Source: Balanoglossus misakiensis
Taxonomy: Eukaryota > Hemichordata
Assembly: GCA_040954595.2 (NCBI GenBank)
Contig: CM082578.2
Span: 16,244,001 to 16,308,000 of the forward strand
Reading direction: 5' to 3'
Length of the DNA stretch: 64,000 nucleotides
Part shown: positions 1 to 13,300 of the stretch, piece by piece
Numbering within the stretch: the stretch's first letter is position 1
Layout of the letters: each line of letters begins with the position of its first letter
Made by a program: the position numbers and the translations under genes
The notes under the pieces: model-generated
What the model saw: the letters and a program-made list of their open reading frames with translations, nothing else
Told to the model about the DNA's origin: nothing
Database searches by the model: none

Positions 1-1300
1 TTTTTCTATGGTAAAGTTGGACCTCTAAAAAGTGGAACGGGGTGAAAGTGTTGGAACTGGGGAGGAATCAACCAAAGTAGACAGATCAGTCATTGAATAC
101 TAGTATGTTTGTTTTACTAAATATAACATAGTAATGTCATTACAAATCATGCTGCCTGGAAAGAAAAGTGGAAAATTCACACATGCAAAATAAAACGGTA
201 CCAGTTTAAACTTTGCCGGATATTATGCCAAGAGTTCTTCACAGAAAGAATCAGTAATGTGAAGAAGGAGGGTTGGTGAAACTTGCAAATTACTGAATAA
301 TTTGGTCAAAAAGTGTTCACACTTCCATAGAAAAGGGATGTTACGGACTGCAAATCTAGTCTTTCAAATTTGATCCTGACTATGGATGCTAGATTTTAGA
401 CTCTAATTTCCCCAACAGCATTTCAGCCGATGACAGCGTCTGTACATGAGGAATTCCATGAGCACTTTTACTGAGTATTAATCTACAAGAAAAGAATACC
501 AGGACACAGTAAAACTGGCATCTTCTGACAGTAGGAATCAAGCCAACAGATTGTATATTTAATATGCAGAAAAGCCAATAATTAAAAGTAGCTAGCCCTG
601 GTTCACTATAAATATTCCCAGTTCAGTCACCTTTCAACTCATTAAATTCTCTCAATACTATTTTTGATTTAACTGTAAAAAAATGTGATTTTGTAAATTT
701 ACCACTACACACAATTTTGATGAAATCCATACTAGCTTTACCCCCAAGCGAAGAATTGTCTTTGATTTAAAAAATATACAGCATTTTCTTATCTTTCTAG
801 TAACATGATATTTCAATATCTTAATTTTTCATATTTCCCTATATATCAATTTGGGGGTGGGGGAGGGGAATGATGGCAAAATTACAGGTGAATTTTTGAG
901 TTCTCTAAGCCTATGGTGAACAGCAATGATGCTGGAGAATTTCTGATTTGTACTGTTCAAGAACATTTTTATGAGTAACAAAAAAGGACTACCGATAATA
1001 TAAAGATACTTCCACATATATTTAACTGAGTCAAAGAAGCTGGAAATCCTGTTTGTTAGTGGACAAACTGATGAAAGAAATCCCAAAATAAAATATAGAT
1101 ACAAAATTCTGAGATGACATGACAGGTTGTCATGAGCACTGGAAGAGATCAGGTGCAATACCACAGAACCAGTCTGTGTTTGGTGTTTCTGTCAACCAAT
1201 CAACAGCCACTGTAGTACAAAAAGGCTTCTTCGGGATGCAAGGATATTTCAATTATGTAAAGTCGTTCCCATCTTCAGGCCACACACGTCCATGGTGGTT
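1..1300. other. Region downstream of ARPC4 coding end
   Basis: There is no recognisable protein-coding exon here. It lies just past the ARPC4 stop codon on the minus strand, so at least its right part should be ARPC4 3' UTR. The open frames in this stretch are short, AT-rich and match nothing I recognise. An ATTAAA-type signal in minus orientation lies near 558-563, but I cannot show that it is used. Confidence 0.5.
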
Positions 1301-4300
1301 TTAAAACTGCAAAGAAGCATACAGGTCAGATGAAATGTTATTTGCATGATATGTGAGATACAGGCACTGCATGTACAAGCTGAGTGGCAGATATGGCATT
1401 GAACTTCAACACAGCAAGAGCCAAGGACATGTAAACAAAGGAGGCAAAAGTTCAAAGATATAAACTGGACAGTAATCACAGCCACAGGGGTAAACTGCAC
1501 CCTATTTCTGGTCATATAATGATATGCACGTCATATGACCGTGGAATGTACATTTACACAAGACAATGTCACTGAAACATGTATACATGTACACACAACT
1601 ATTGAGTGTGGGAACAAATCAATCTCACACCACCATAGTACTCTCACACCCTCAGTCTACCATACTGACTAAGGTTGTTGAAAACAGTAATTCTATTATA
1701 GGTGACCTTTTTTCCAAAATTGGGACAGAATACTTCACATGTAATTATGAATTTCACTGGCGGAATTGACATACATGGCTGTTGTGTTAAAGACTCTTGT
1801 CAGACTATTGCCAACATCTTTCTTTCAATGCGACTTCACAGGAGATTGGCTCTTTTCATAATTTAGAGGTCCTACCAATTATCAGCCTGGGATTATGGAG
1901 CGACTTAATAAGCAAAAAAACTTAATGGCACACAGCAATGCATCCAGGGTCATACGGACCTCCCCCTGGGGTAAACAGCTACATCATTAGCCTTGTAGTT
2001 TTTTGTTCAGATTTTGAGAACAAGTACACAGACATGGACTTTGCAAGTAATGCAAGGCCACAAAAACAAACAGTATCTCTCTAATGTGCTTTCACAATGG
2101 CAAGAAAAGATGACAGGGCTTTCAAAGAATCACCCAGAATGAGCTGGTTAGCGCTTAAATGGAGGAGATAGTCTATCACAGCATTTGCTGCTGATTTCTA
2201 AACTTCCTCCTTCAACTTGAATTGCTGCTGCATTACAGAGATTAGAGCAAACTCCTAAACGACACAAGTGGCATTGACAGTCCAGTCCAGACCATGCTGA
2301 ACCAATTTACTATAATGATTTCCTTCACAAGACCTTGGCAGCAGTAAAAGTATTGTTATATGAATGAAACACCAGATTTAGCAGCCTGTTTTATCAGCCA
2401 AGAATGTGTATGGCAGACATTTCCTGTTTAGGGTGATCAAAGAAAATGCAGTTGGATTATCTCTCCCCAATCCAAAAGATCCAAACTGAACACAAAAACA
2501 CATCTAATCTACAAACAGGAAATAAATCCCCTGTGGAAAGTGTGATAACAAGCAGCACATTTTGCTTTAGAAGCTGAGGTCATCATTGTTGCCATAGCGA
2601 GTTGGGTGGTTTTTTATACATAAAAACAGTTTCGAGATAACAATGATGGATTTATTTATTGGCATGTAGCCAAAACAAATCCACTCCTTTCTGTTCATAC
2701 CATGTATGTCAACAACTATGAAGTAACATTTAACATAGCATATGCAAAATTAAATGCTGATTTCTTCTATTTGTGAATGGATAAATTTGAAATTAATCTG
2801 AAGTCTCTCTCTCTCTCGCAAACACACAACAGATAAGTACTGTCACTTACATTTTTCAAGAATTCCTCTGCAACTATACGAGCCCTGGAATTTACTGACA
2901 GCTTCATTTCACTGATTTCTTTATCAATTTCTTCCATAAAGTGAATAACAAAGTCTACAAGTTTGTGTTTGTACATCTGTTCTGTGTGGAAGTTTGTGAT
3001 CAAGAAACTGATATCGTAACCCTGTGAACAAAAGATATTACATGTTAATGTCCAGAGGGCGCCACATAACTTGACAAGGTGCTATGAGATCAATATGCTA
3101 TTTTGCAAAACCAAATCAAAGATATTTCCGCAATCATACACATGTAATAACATGATGGTAAGTCTGGCTATAAATTACACAGTACTAGTAGTTTGTAAGA
3201 TTAACGTTTAAAACAAGCTAGCTTTTTTGTCATACCTCAACTGGTTTTCTTCGGAGAACGAAAAAGTTTTCTGCCCTCAGCATCAGAAACCTCATGAACT
3301 TGTGACACAAAATCTTCTCAAGCTCATCAGCCTGCAAATAAAACAAAGATGTCATTCTATGATCTGGGAAAATAATTTCTAGACGGAGGTATGGTGCAGT
3401 CGATGGGAAGACAATGCGAATCTAGTTAGGCAAACACAAGTAAATAAAGCACAGCTTCTATTATTTTTTCATGAACGACGACTTAAAAACTGACATTGTC
3501 AAACAGACTGCAGAACCCAAACTCCTGGTTTGCTAGATATTGCAGAAATTTAATCAGAAAACAAGAACAAGTTCCTTCACACTCTCTCACTATAATAAAT
3601 CAGGTTATGTTCCCTTTCCTTCCTGATTTGCTGACCTTTAGTCGTGTTTAGGTCAACACAAGGTCACACGGTCCTTTTAGACTGCGATAAGGAACAGAAC
3701 TAACAAAACTCCTGCAAGCACGCAAGATCAATTCAAACTAAAATAAGACCATAACACTGAAGAATTCTGTCCTTTAGGAATGAATAGAAATACACAAAGC
3801 TCTTGGAAATATCAAAGAAGAATTCTGTGTACGAGTTATATTTACCTGCTTTATAGCAATGCTAACTCGGACAGAATTCACAGACCCTTCGATCAGCACC
3901 TTTTCTTTCTCATTACGACTTATTACGACAGGTTGTAAGAGTAATTCCTTGCTGCTCCTGGAATACAAATTGTCCAATTGGACAACTCAATTAGAAGTTA
4001 TTTTTATGATCTTATGCCATTACACTGATCATGAGCTGGTCCTCTATTCCAGGTATGTGTATTTTTATACATCTGCAATTTTATTGTGTATATTATGTAC
4101 TATACCTGACTTCCACTTCTGGTTTGTTGTGCCTCTCAACAACTTGTGATGAGAAGTTTTCTAAACACATGGCAGCTGTCAACGTGGAGCGAACAGCATT
4201 TAAGTATGGGCGAAGTGTGGCAGCCTGGGAAAAGCAGGGAATAAAACTTCTTTGAAAAATATGACAAACTTTAACAATGTGTGTTCAGAATGAAAAATAT

Positions 4301-5059
4301 TATCAGATACTCTGGTGTTCCGCGATTAGGTATCTGTCTGCATTACTGTGTACATGTATTTCCGATTTTCAATGTTAGAAATGCATACCTCACGCAGCCA
4401 GGGATTGCACACATAATAAAAATCACCATGGACAAATACTAAGTGATTTTGTTTGTGTTAGATTTATTTTATGGCATGTTGACTTGTGAATGGGTGGGGT
4501 CATGAAGAGCATTTCAAACCGGGCTCACTCGGCTAGGGAACTATGTTGAAATTGCCGTAGAATACTAGTATTTGTTTTCTAGACGTGTTGCAAATTGTTT
4601 GATAAACATGAAGTTAGTTCACGCATGAACCAGGAAGTGAGACTTCTATCTGAGCTCGGGGGCACTGGACTGGGTCACCTTTGCCTAATGGAGAAAAAGT
4701 AAACTATCTATAGTTTGTCTGTACCCTGGACGGACTCAGATACGTCTGTCGTGATGAAGATCGTGGGACAGTTGTAATTTTAACCCGACATAACTGATTA
4801 CGGACTGCATCAGTGTATACTAGTAACTAAATAAAGGTGTGAGTTTCACCACTGTCTAGGTTTCAGACCAAACACACCCACTCATGTGAGAGAGACACGG
4901 TAAAATTTGATGTGTGTGTAATTCGCCGGCTGAAATACCAAATTTGTTCTCTGTAACGCCGATGAATGATTAATTGTTTAAAGTGCAGTTGTCTGATCTG
5001 CGTAAGCGATATCGTCTTGCCGAAATTCGACTAAATTTGTAAATCGGTGTACTCACCAT
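1301..5059 (-). CDS. ARPC4: Actin-related protein 2/3 complex subunit 4 (ARPC4/p20)
   Basis: ARPC4 is a core scaffold subunit of the seven-protein Arp2/3 complex, which nucleates branched actin in the cytoplasm. I read six coding exons: 5057-5059, 4106-4224, 3846-3957, 3236-3331, 2851-3021 and 1301-1306. They total 507 nt, or 168 residues, which is the usual length of the family. Diagnostic stretches are [14 protein letters not shown] near the N terminus, [19 protein letters not shown] in exon 3, [20 protein letters not shown] across exons 4 and 5, and [20 protein letters not shown] in exon 5; these are almost identical to vertebrate ARPC4. The first coding exon is only the ATG, directly followed by a GTGAGT donor. 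The last coding exon is only Phe plus TAA, placed by a strong branch/polypyrimidine/CAG acceptor at 1307-1330, and it restores the family's C-terminal Phe. The intron before it is about 1.5 kb. Identity is very secure; the last exon rests on splice logic alone. Confidence 0.96.
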
Positions 5060-7395
5060 GATTGAAACTCAAAGGAAGTGGACAGAGCGGAAATGCCTAT
5101 GAACGCATGCGCGTTACGATATCATGAGGAAACGCGCGCAAGGGATCATGGGAAGGCCCAAATATCGCGTCTTCTGTGTTTTGCGTATGATGCATTGTGC
5201 AAATAAATATTATTTTCCCTTTTTATAAAGTTACCTCTTACTTGCCACAGTCTCCTTTCTTCATTTTCATCAAAGGGCTCAACACCAGATTCACCATGTT
5301 TCAATCTTGGCAGATTACCTTCTGCAGTCTTCAATGAAACAGCATCGCATTTACTCTTTATACTCAGAACCTCAATGTAAAACACATACTACAGACAACT
5401 TTGTATGATTTGCTGCAAAAAGGTGCACATTTTATTGGAGAAAGCACACAGTACATATATAGCGACAGTAGAATTTACATAACATATAAATCCTTGAAAA
5501 TTGCTAGCAAAGATTTACACTTATATACAAAGGGTCATTTAAAAAAAACTATTATGCTCAGAATACTGGATACACCGATAAAACCTGCCTTCCAAAAACC
5601 TGAGTATTAAATACACAGAATAACAAATGAATACAAAATGTGCATAGCACATGTGAATTGACAGAGGAAAATGATCTTGAATCAACTATCAAGAATATGA
5701 ACTTTAACAGCTATTGCCTTAACCAACATGAGCGTCAAATAACCATAATGCGCCATCCAATACATATGTAAATAAGGGCACAAAGTCATCTGTGAACTGA
5801 AACATTGAATAAACAATAGACATTTTTATTTAGTTTGAGTGGCCGTGTTTCAAATTGAAAATTGTTGAAGACTTGAAAAGGGGCCTTAAATGTAGTGTAC
5901 CACGAAACATCAGCATTCAAAAATGGAAGATAAATGGTTAAGAACAAAGCATGGTGGCTATCAGGGGAACTGCGTAAGACAAGAAGCCTGGCTCCATGTC
6001 CAACCACTTTTTCTGATTTGATCATGTAGATGATGATCTAAGTTGGGAAAAGTGGCAAAATGGTTATTCTACTCATTAACTACTGATGAGATACATTAAA
6101 CAGCAATACCAGAAGTATACATGTATATTCAAATGGAATACAATAGACAAAACACACGTGCAAGTTAGAAATATTCTCTGAGTACTTGCATATTATTTAC
6201 ATATGAAATTACTTGTGAGTTACAACTGATAGTGCAATCAAGTTTCTGCTAGGTTATGCTGTGAAAAAAGCCACAGTATGACATCACTTCCAATGCCCAA
6301 ATATTTATTTCAATTTTACACAAATTTTCAACATTAAAAATCATAGTTGCAATTTGTCATTTGCTGGCAAATTATGCTGACCTTTCTCTCACTGAACAAT
6401 TACTTTCTGTGAAGTTTGCAATAATTGTGACTTTGAGTACACAGACACTGCTTCTACTGGTAAGAATGAATTGGATAACATACTGTGAGTTTGAGTGGAC
6501 ACTAAAGAATATGTGAGTTTGATTTTACTGGCAGTGACTGATCCCAAAGTGATGTGATGTGGTATCCTAACACCTGAAGCTGACAGAATTTGCTGCTGTG
6601 AATTCTAAATGGTGAAAATGATGATGAGTACCGGTAATCTAATTTTGGACATATGACTGCGAGACAAAATTTCAAACCTGCATATGAATCAAAGTCTGAA
6701 AGGAACAGAAATCTGAACCTGATAGTTTATCACGATAATTTTAAGTTTTTATCATAAAATGATTTGAAAATCCTAATTTTACATTTCTGAAAAGACAACA
6801 CAAAATCTTTACTGGACATGTGCAATAAGTATGTTTTTTTTAAGTAGATCAAACTGTCTACAGAATTTCATATTTTTTTCCACAGAAATTTTTCCCGTTT
6901 TGAAACGTGTAAGGTATGATTTCAGAGAAATGAAATAACTGACCATAACTTCAGAGATATTTAAACCATGACTAAAAAGACTTGAAAATAATTGGTATTG
7001 TGAAAAATTTGCCGTGGGAGTAAATGTTTACAGACTGAATAATTTTTACTCATATGGATAAGTGAAAACTAAAATTTCACTAAAGGTTAAAAGTACATAT
7101 TTACCTTAAACCTTGAAAATTGATTCACAGTCACCTTACCAGTAACATAACTTTGCCGCCTAAGTACTTATCATTGTAAATACATTACACAAAGAAGAAG
7201 TAAGGCATTTTGATCAAAATATACATGAACAGACAATTTAGAAACACTAAATATACAGTACTCTTTCAAATAAAATTACTCTGATTTCTTTCACGTCCTT
7301 AAAAATAAGGATATACAATATGCAGCAGGCATTTTCAGTCTTAAAATCTTGGAGGGTACAGTGATAAATTTATTTTATCTGGGCCTGGAGCTATA
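5060..7395. other. Spacer between ARPC4 start and NEK4 stop
   Basis: This holds the ARPC4 promoter and 5' UTR on its left and probably a long NEK4 3' UTR on its right, both in minus orientation. Apart from one orphan exon candidate at 5242-5388 (listed separately) I see no coding signal. The 5400-7395 part is AT-rich with stops in all frames. Several TTTATT (minus-strand AATAAA) motifs occur, for example near 5824 and 6303, any of which could end the NEK4 transcript. Confidence 0.5.
5242..5388 (-). CDS. Orphan exon candidate, unknown product
   Basis: This is a 49-codon open segment bounded by a plausible acceptor (minus strand TGTCTGTAG) and a strong donor (CAA then GTAAGA), with phase 0 at both ends. 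Its peptide is charged and looks protein-like, for example GNLPRLKHGESGVEP followed by FDENEERRLWQ. I do not recognise the family. It lies between ARPC4 and NEK4, upstream of the ARPC4 ATG on the same strand. It could be a relic of a gene or transposon, an alternative first region of an ARPC4 transcript, or chance. No partner exon with a matching phase was found. Confidence 0.25.
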
Positions 7396-10300
7396 TCATC
7401 CGAAGACAGTTTCTTCACAAAACTTCAGTTGCCATATTTTACCAGCATATATATCAAACTTCTCCTTTCCCATCAGCTCCACTAGACGAGGCTGCAAGAC
7501 ACAGATGAAAATTTGTCAAGAAAACTAATTTTGAAACCATGCCGTGAAAGATGAATGAAAGAAAAAGCAATGAACTGTGAATACCTCAACATCATCTCCA
7601 TTGGATTCTTCCAAAAATTCATATGCATTCTTCAGAACATCTATACCAACACCTTGGATAATATCTCTTCTGAGAGCAGCTATTCTGTCCATCAGTCTCC
7701 CACATGTTGTCAGTGACATGTTTCCTGAAGAGAGACAAATTACAAACACTGTATAAGACAGTCAACAAATGAACAAACAGATAAATGGACAAAAAGACAG
7801 ATAGTCTGATAGAGACAAACAGATCGACAGACAGACAGACTTATTCAGAAACCAGCAGACAATCTCACCGATTCCTTTAGGCGCTCTGGGAGCAGCAGCC
7901 TCAATCTCGATGTACGAATCGCCGGATGCCGATTTGTTATTCCCATTGATGGGTCTGCTGGCGGGTGGTTTTGGTTTGGGAGGCTCTGGCGGGGGGTACG
8001 ATGGTGGTTCCATAGCACCATCGGGAGAGTCCTTGTCCATGTCATCAAAGTTGGGCACATCTTCCATTTTCAAAGTGGTTTCCAACATCTTGGAAAATCG
8101 CTTCATCTCTTTTGCTTCTCTACAGGAACGGAGAGACAAACAGAAAAGTCAGCATTACTTGAAAAGTAGCAACCAACTGAATTGTCATAAATGTTACCGG
8201 TACTTAAGGTCTAAAATAGACAGGTTGAAGTCACACGCCATCTTGGATTCTTAGAACTTAAAACTTGGAATTGCTTCGGCAGTTAAATCAAACATGAAAT
8301 TTGTTAATCAGAACTATACCTTTCTTCTCCTTTCTTTGGATCAGCTTCGGTTTCCGTTTCTGTTTCCTCTTCATCGGTTGATGAGCTGTCTTGACTCTGA
8401 ATACGACCTCTTGGTTTCTCTTCCTCTTTTTCTTTCAGTTTTTCTTGTTTGTCTATGCTTTCCACAATGACCACTCTTTTCTGCAAGGAAGAAAAGGAGT
8501 TACTTTTGAAAGTAAGCTGTTATTTCTTGCATGAATTGCATATTTTGACAATAGACAAATTGAGGAGTTCCAACTTATTAGTTCCAAATTATTATGCAAG
8601 TTACACGTAATACATTAATTACCTTTTCCACGGTTGGATCCGACTTCACCCGACGAATTTCCTCCTTGGTTGACTTGGGAGTTGGACCGTCTGATACTTC
8701 AATGGAGGAGGCCGCTGACCCAGACGCTCGCCGCCTTTCAACAACAGCTAAACAAGAAGAAGAATGTATTTAGATTGAATTTCCAACAGACAGGGTAGGC
8801 TGCTACTACTGTAGTGGACACTCGCTGTTACAAGATACTGAAACAATGGAGAACATTTCAGACTTTCCAAGACTGCATGATTTCTGACTGCCGCTATTAC
8901 ATATGTGTGTGTTTGTATGCGTGTGCTCCTGTATGCCTAATATGTTGCATGTTTACAGTTTCTCAGTCTCAAAGGAAGTAAGCAATCTAGGCCTTGATTG
9001 AATTTCTATGTTGGGGAAAATATAGCAAAAGAATTAATATATCCATACTAACATAAACTGCTTTACCCATTTCAATCAGGTTTGTGAATTGTTTCAGATT
9101 AATTCATTTCAGTGACTGCATTAATTAAGCAAGTGAAAGTGGGCAAAATAGCACAATAAAGAAGTTGTGATGGGAATGTTTTCAAAGTTAATATTCCAGT
9201 ACTGACCCGGGGATATTCCATCTCCTTAAGCCAGCAAAGCAGAGACATGCAGGAATGAGAAAAAAATGGAATGATACAAAACAGGGTTGGTGAGTTAGTA
9301 GTCTAGTATCTATGCTATCACTTTATGGAAATGGTGCAGTGACCATGACATCTTACACAATACATGTACATGTACATGACAGTCAATGTTGTTATGGGTG
9401 AAACAAAGCAACAGCCAGGCATACTTATTATCACATTGCTAAAACGGAAGGTATTCCAATGAAGGCGTGAATACAATCTGGCGCAGTATTGATCCCACAC
9501 ACAACACTTATTAGATAGCATTTATTCATTAATAGTGCAATAATATTTAATATAGTTAAAGGCACAGAAGTTTGAATTATTCTCAGTTATTCACAGCAAT
9601 CTTATATTAGACTTACAAATGTTATTTAAAATCAAGAGCAAGTTATAATTTCACTGATAGTTGAGTTTTATTTTATTTTTTTGTAGAGGGAAAAGAAAAT
9701 GTCATCTTAGCAAGCTGTTATGGAAGACTTGACTGGATTGAAGGCAAGAGGGCAACTCACCTGGCACACCCCGAGGGGTTCTGCCTTTTTCTTGTGATTC
9801 TCTCAGTCTCCTCCTTGCTCTGGCTGATGAGTTGGCGGATTTTCTCTGAAAGTACAAACAAATAATGCGTTGAAGGCAAATTTGTGGAAAGCTAAGTGTT
9901 CAACACTCTCCTGTTGTAAGTGACTGTAAATCTATCGCCACCACAAGAGATTTCGAAAATTAGTCTGATCAACACCATTCCTGCTTACACTCCTAACATC
10001 AAAATTGGTACATTTTCCTGAAAATACACAGCCCTGATGGTGGTTCACAACTAACTAGTCCTCAAAGCCAGGGATGTAACATACTTTCCAAACAAAGATG
10101 CAAATTACAGAACACACAGTGAGTTTTCTTACCATTTCAGTTGATGCTGAAGGTGTGTGGAGATCTTCTTTAGAACTTGACACTGAACTGCTTGAGCTTG
10201 TTGCTTTGTCCTTGGAGTCAGCATAACTGGGTTTCTTGACGGCCGAGGATGAGCTTCTGGTTGGAGTTTCTCCTTTGGATGGTGGAGGTGGTAGAGGTCT

Positions 10301-13300
10301 GTTGGCTCTGTTGGCTGATCTCGGCTGCAAGGAATAAATCAGATTTGAGTTGATGAGTATGACGATTAACTCCAGCAAGTGGATCAGTGTAGATGATAAT
10401 TGAGTCTCATAATTTATACACATAATAATCATGTTTGTAGGTGTTAAAAATAAAAAAATAAATAAAGTGATGAGTGCTGGTACAGTACTGACCGAAGACA
10501 TATCCATATCCTTTGGCAAAGCATGCAAGAATGAAAATAAATCATGTGATAAATAATGATAAATGCGACGTTGGGATTTAACCATGCTACAGCTAAGGAC
10601 ATACAGAACATCAACATGCAAATGGTTTTCATAGATACCATGTACATAGTAATGGAGAGGGACATCTTGTGAGTGTGTGTGCGTGTAAGTCCTGAGACCT
10701 ACTCATTGTTAAAAAGTCAATTACAACATGCTGATTTGTTTACTCCCATTCAATGACACTATTTTCCCTATCATTATTACACCCATATGAAAACATGCCT
10801 TGTCTTTTGTGACATATATTTGAGATGTGAATATTCAACATCTAAAGTTTCATCAAAAGCTAGAAGGGTCAAAGGTGTTTTGCAGAGTGATACTGACCAA
10901 TGATAAATCCATCTCCTGTTGATTGGCATGCAGATATAAACGTAAAATGAAAAAAAAAGTGAGTGTCTGGTGGGAGGTTGCTATAATTAGTGAAAGTGAC
11001 CCATGTAAAGCAGACAACAAAACAAGCATAAAAGTACAACGATGTCAATATTTTCTTTCAAAAAAGACTGGAACTGAAAAGGACTTATAACACTGAAGCA
11101 AACTTTTAAAACTTTTACTCTGGAGTTAACTGAATAATTCCTACCCTTTCAATTGGGATTGCTGAACCTGATGACCCAGAAGGCTCCCTAGCTGACACAG
11201 CTTTTCTTTTGGCCACCGCGACCTTCACTCCGACCTTTCTGGGCTCCACTGCCGGTCTCGGTTGATCTGTCTTTGCTCTGGAAGAAACTCTCTTGGGCTC
11301 AACGGCATCCTTTTTGGAATTTTCCACTTTGGGCGCCAATGACTTAGGCTTTTCCACCATCGGCTGTTGTGGTCTGTTGCTTTTGGTTTTGGCTGCTGCT
11401 TCCCTTTCCTGCAGGGAATATAATGGTATTGGCACAACCATGAACAATTGAGACATGGGTATTCTATATTGTATCAAAATGACATCATTTAGTACTGCCA
11501 ACTGACGGCTCCCAACATGAGGGCACAGTGGTCAAGGGAGTATGGCCATTTGCACTATAAACGTCAAAATTAACACAATCACCAGTGACTACCTTTGCTG
11601 TTGATACTTCAGGAATGGCTTCTAACTCTGGACTAATATCGAACTTCTCGTCTCCAGGCTGTGAAGGCTTGGCAATTTCCTTCTTTTGCTCAGGTGGCAA
11701 CTCGTAGATATCTGACCTGGCTGAAGATGGTCTGGACCGGTCTCCACTGCCCGATGTAGGCCGCCTTTCTGTACTTGATGAACTCGGCCGTCTGGGTAAA
11801 GAAAAGAAATGACCATACAGCTGCAGGTTTTCAGTGGTGACTCATAATGCAGTTTGCAGATCAGCTATCCTATGTTCTTGACACCTACCTCTGTCTAGTG
11901 CCTTCTAAAAACATTGCAATGTGTTTCTTTATGTATGGATTTCTAAGGATTCTGGACACACTGGGTCTTTTCTCTGGAGTTTGGTGTAACATTGCCTTGA
12001 TTAGATCTGTCAGGTCCTGGCTGTACTGCCTGGGCATTGCTGGCATCTGACGAAGAGAAGAAATCATAAAAGATTCAGTTCCTTTGAGGTATATGCTCTG
12101 TGTCTGCTCAAAACGACTGGATGACACAAAGTACCATTAAGGGACTGAATGTTCCATCTACAATAATCTGAGAACCTTCACAGTGCTTGAAGGAATACAA
12201 TCACCTCTCATATATTTGGAAGGCATATCAAAGTTGTCTATTCTGATCAAGAGGTGGCGCACGTGAGAATGCCATATAAACCAAGGTGCTGTGATTCGAA
12301 CCGAACCACTTTTGGCTGCCTTACCTTTCCTCTAAGTATCTTGTAAACTAGTGAGTTCATATCTCTGGCGTTGAAGGCATGTTTCAATGTTGACATCTCA
12401 TAAACACAGCAACCTAACGCCCACACATCCGACTGTAATAAAGTATGAAGAAAGATTAAACTTTGTAAATGTAATCATTGGGGTTGTAGGCTAAGAACCA
12501 ACACAAATCCAGTAGTTCTGTAACCTAGACTGATTATTAGACCATTAATACAGACAACATTTCTTCTTCAAATAAATGATTGTGATTCAGCCATGAGATG
12601 TTTTTATGGAAACGACCCAGTGTTCTACAGTCTTAAAGGAGGTCGCTCACAACAAGGTGACAGGTGGGAACATGTTGGAATGTGTGAGGTCATGTCAGGT
12701 CAGCGGGTTGCAATATTGTGACATGGCTGGTTTATGTGGATCTATAAAAAGCAACTTATTTAATATATCATGCTAACCATAAGGAGAGAGAGTGGGATTT
12801 TGTGACATAGCCCAAAGAGAACTCAGGGCTTCAAAATCACGATGTCTTACCTTGTGATTGTAAGGCTTGTTAGAAAACAATTCAGGACTCATGTAGTACG
12901 GAGTGCCTATAAGTGTGGTGGCCATGTCGTTGTGACCGTCGAGGACCTTGGCAATGCCAAGGTCGCCTACTTTGATTATCTTACTCTTGGTCAGGAAAAT
13001 ATTCTGAGTTTTTAAGTCTCGGTGAAGAATGTTTCTTTCATGCATGTACTGAAATAAAAGAGAAAGATTGAAAATTAGTTTCAACACAAATGAAGTCATA
13101 CATGTTCTAACCGGGTACATGTTCTGCTCTGTTTCTTAGCTCTCTGTAGATGTTACAATTACTTTAGATCAATGCTAGACTCTCTTGGGTAATTCCTGCT
13201 GCATGAAGCATGTAATCTTACTTTCAGAAAACCAGGGCGAGACGCAGCTGAGGGTTATGTTGTATTTGTGTTTACCTGTAAAGCCATGGCTATTTGGACA

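Noticed and set aside
12270-12310. Possible tRNA B-box (GGTTCGAATC, minus strand)
   Set aside because: No A-box, no acceptor stem and no cloverleaf can be drawn; it lies in a NEK4 intron next to exon 4.
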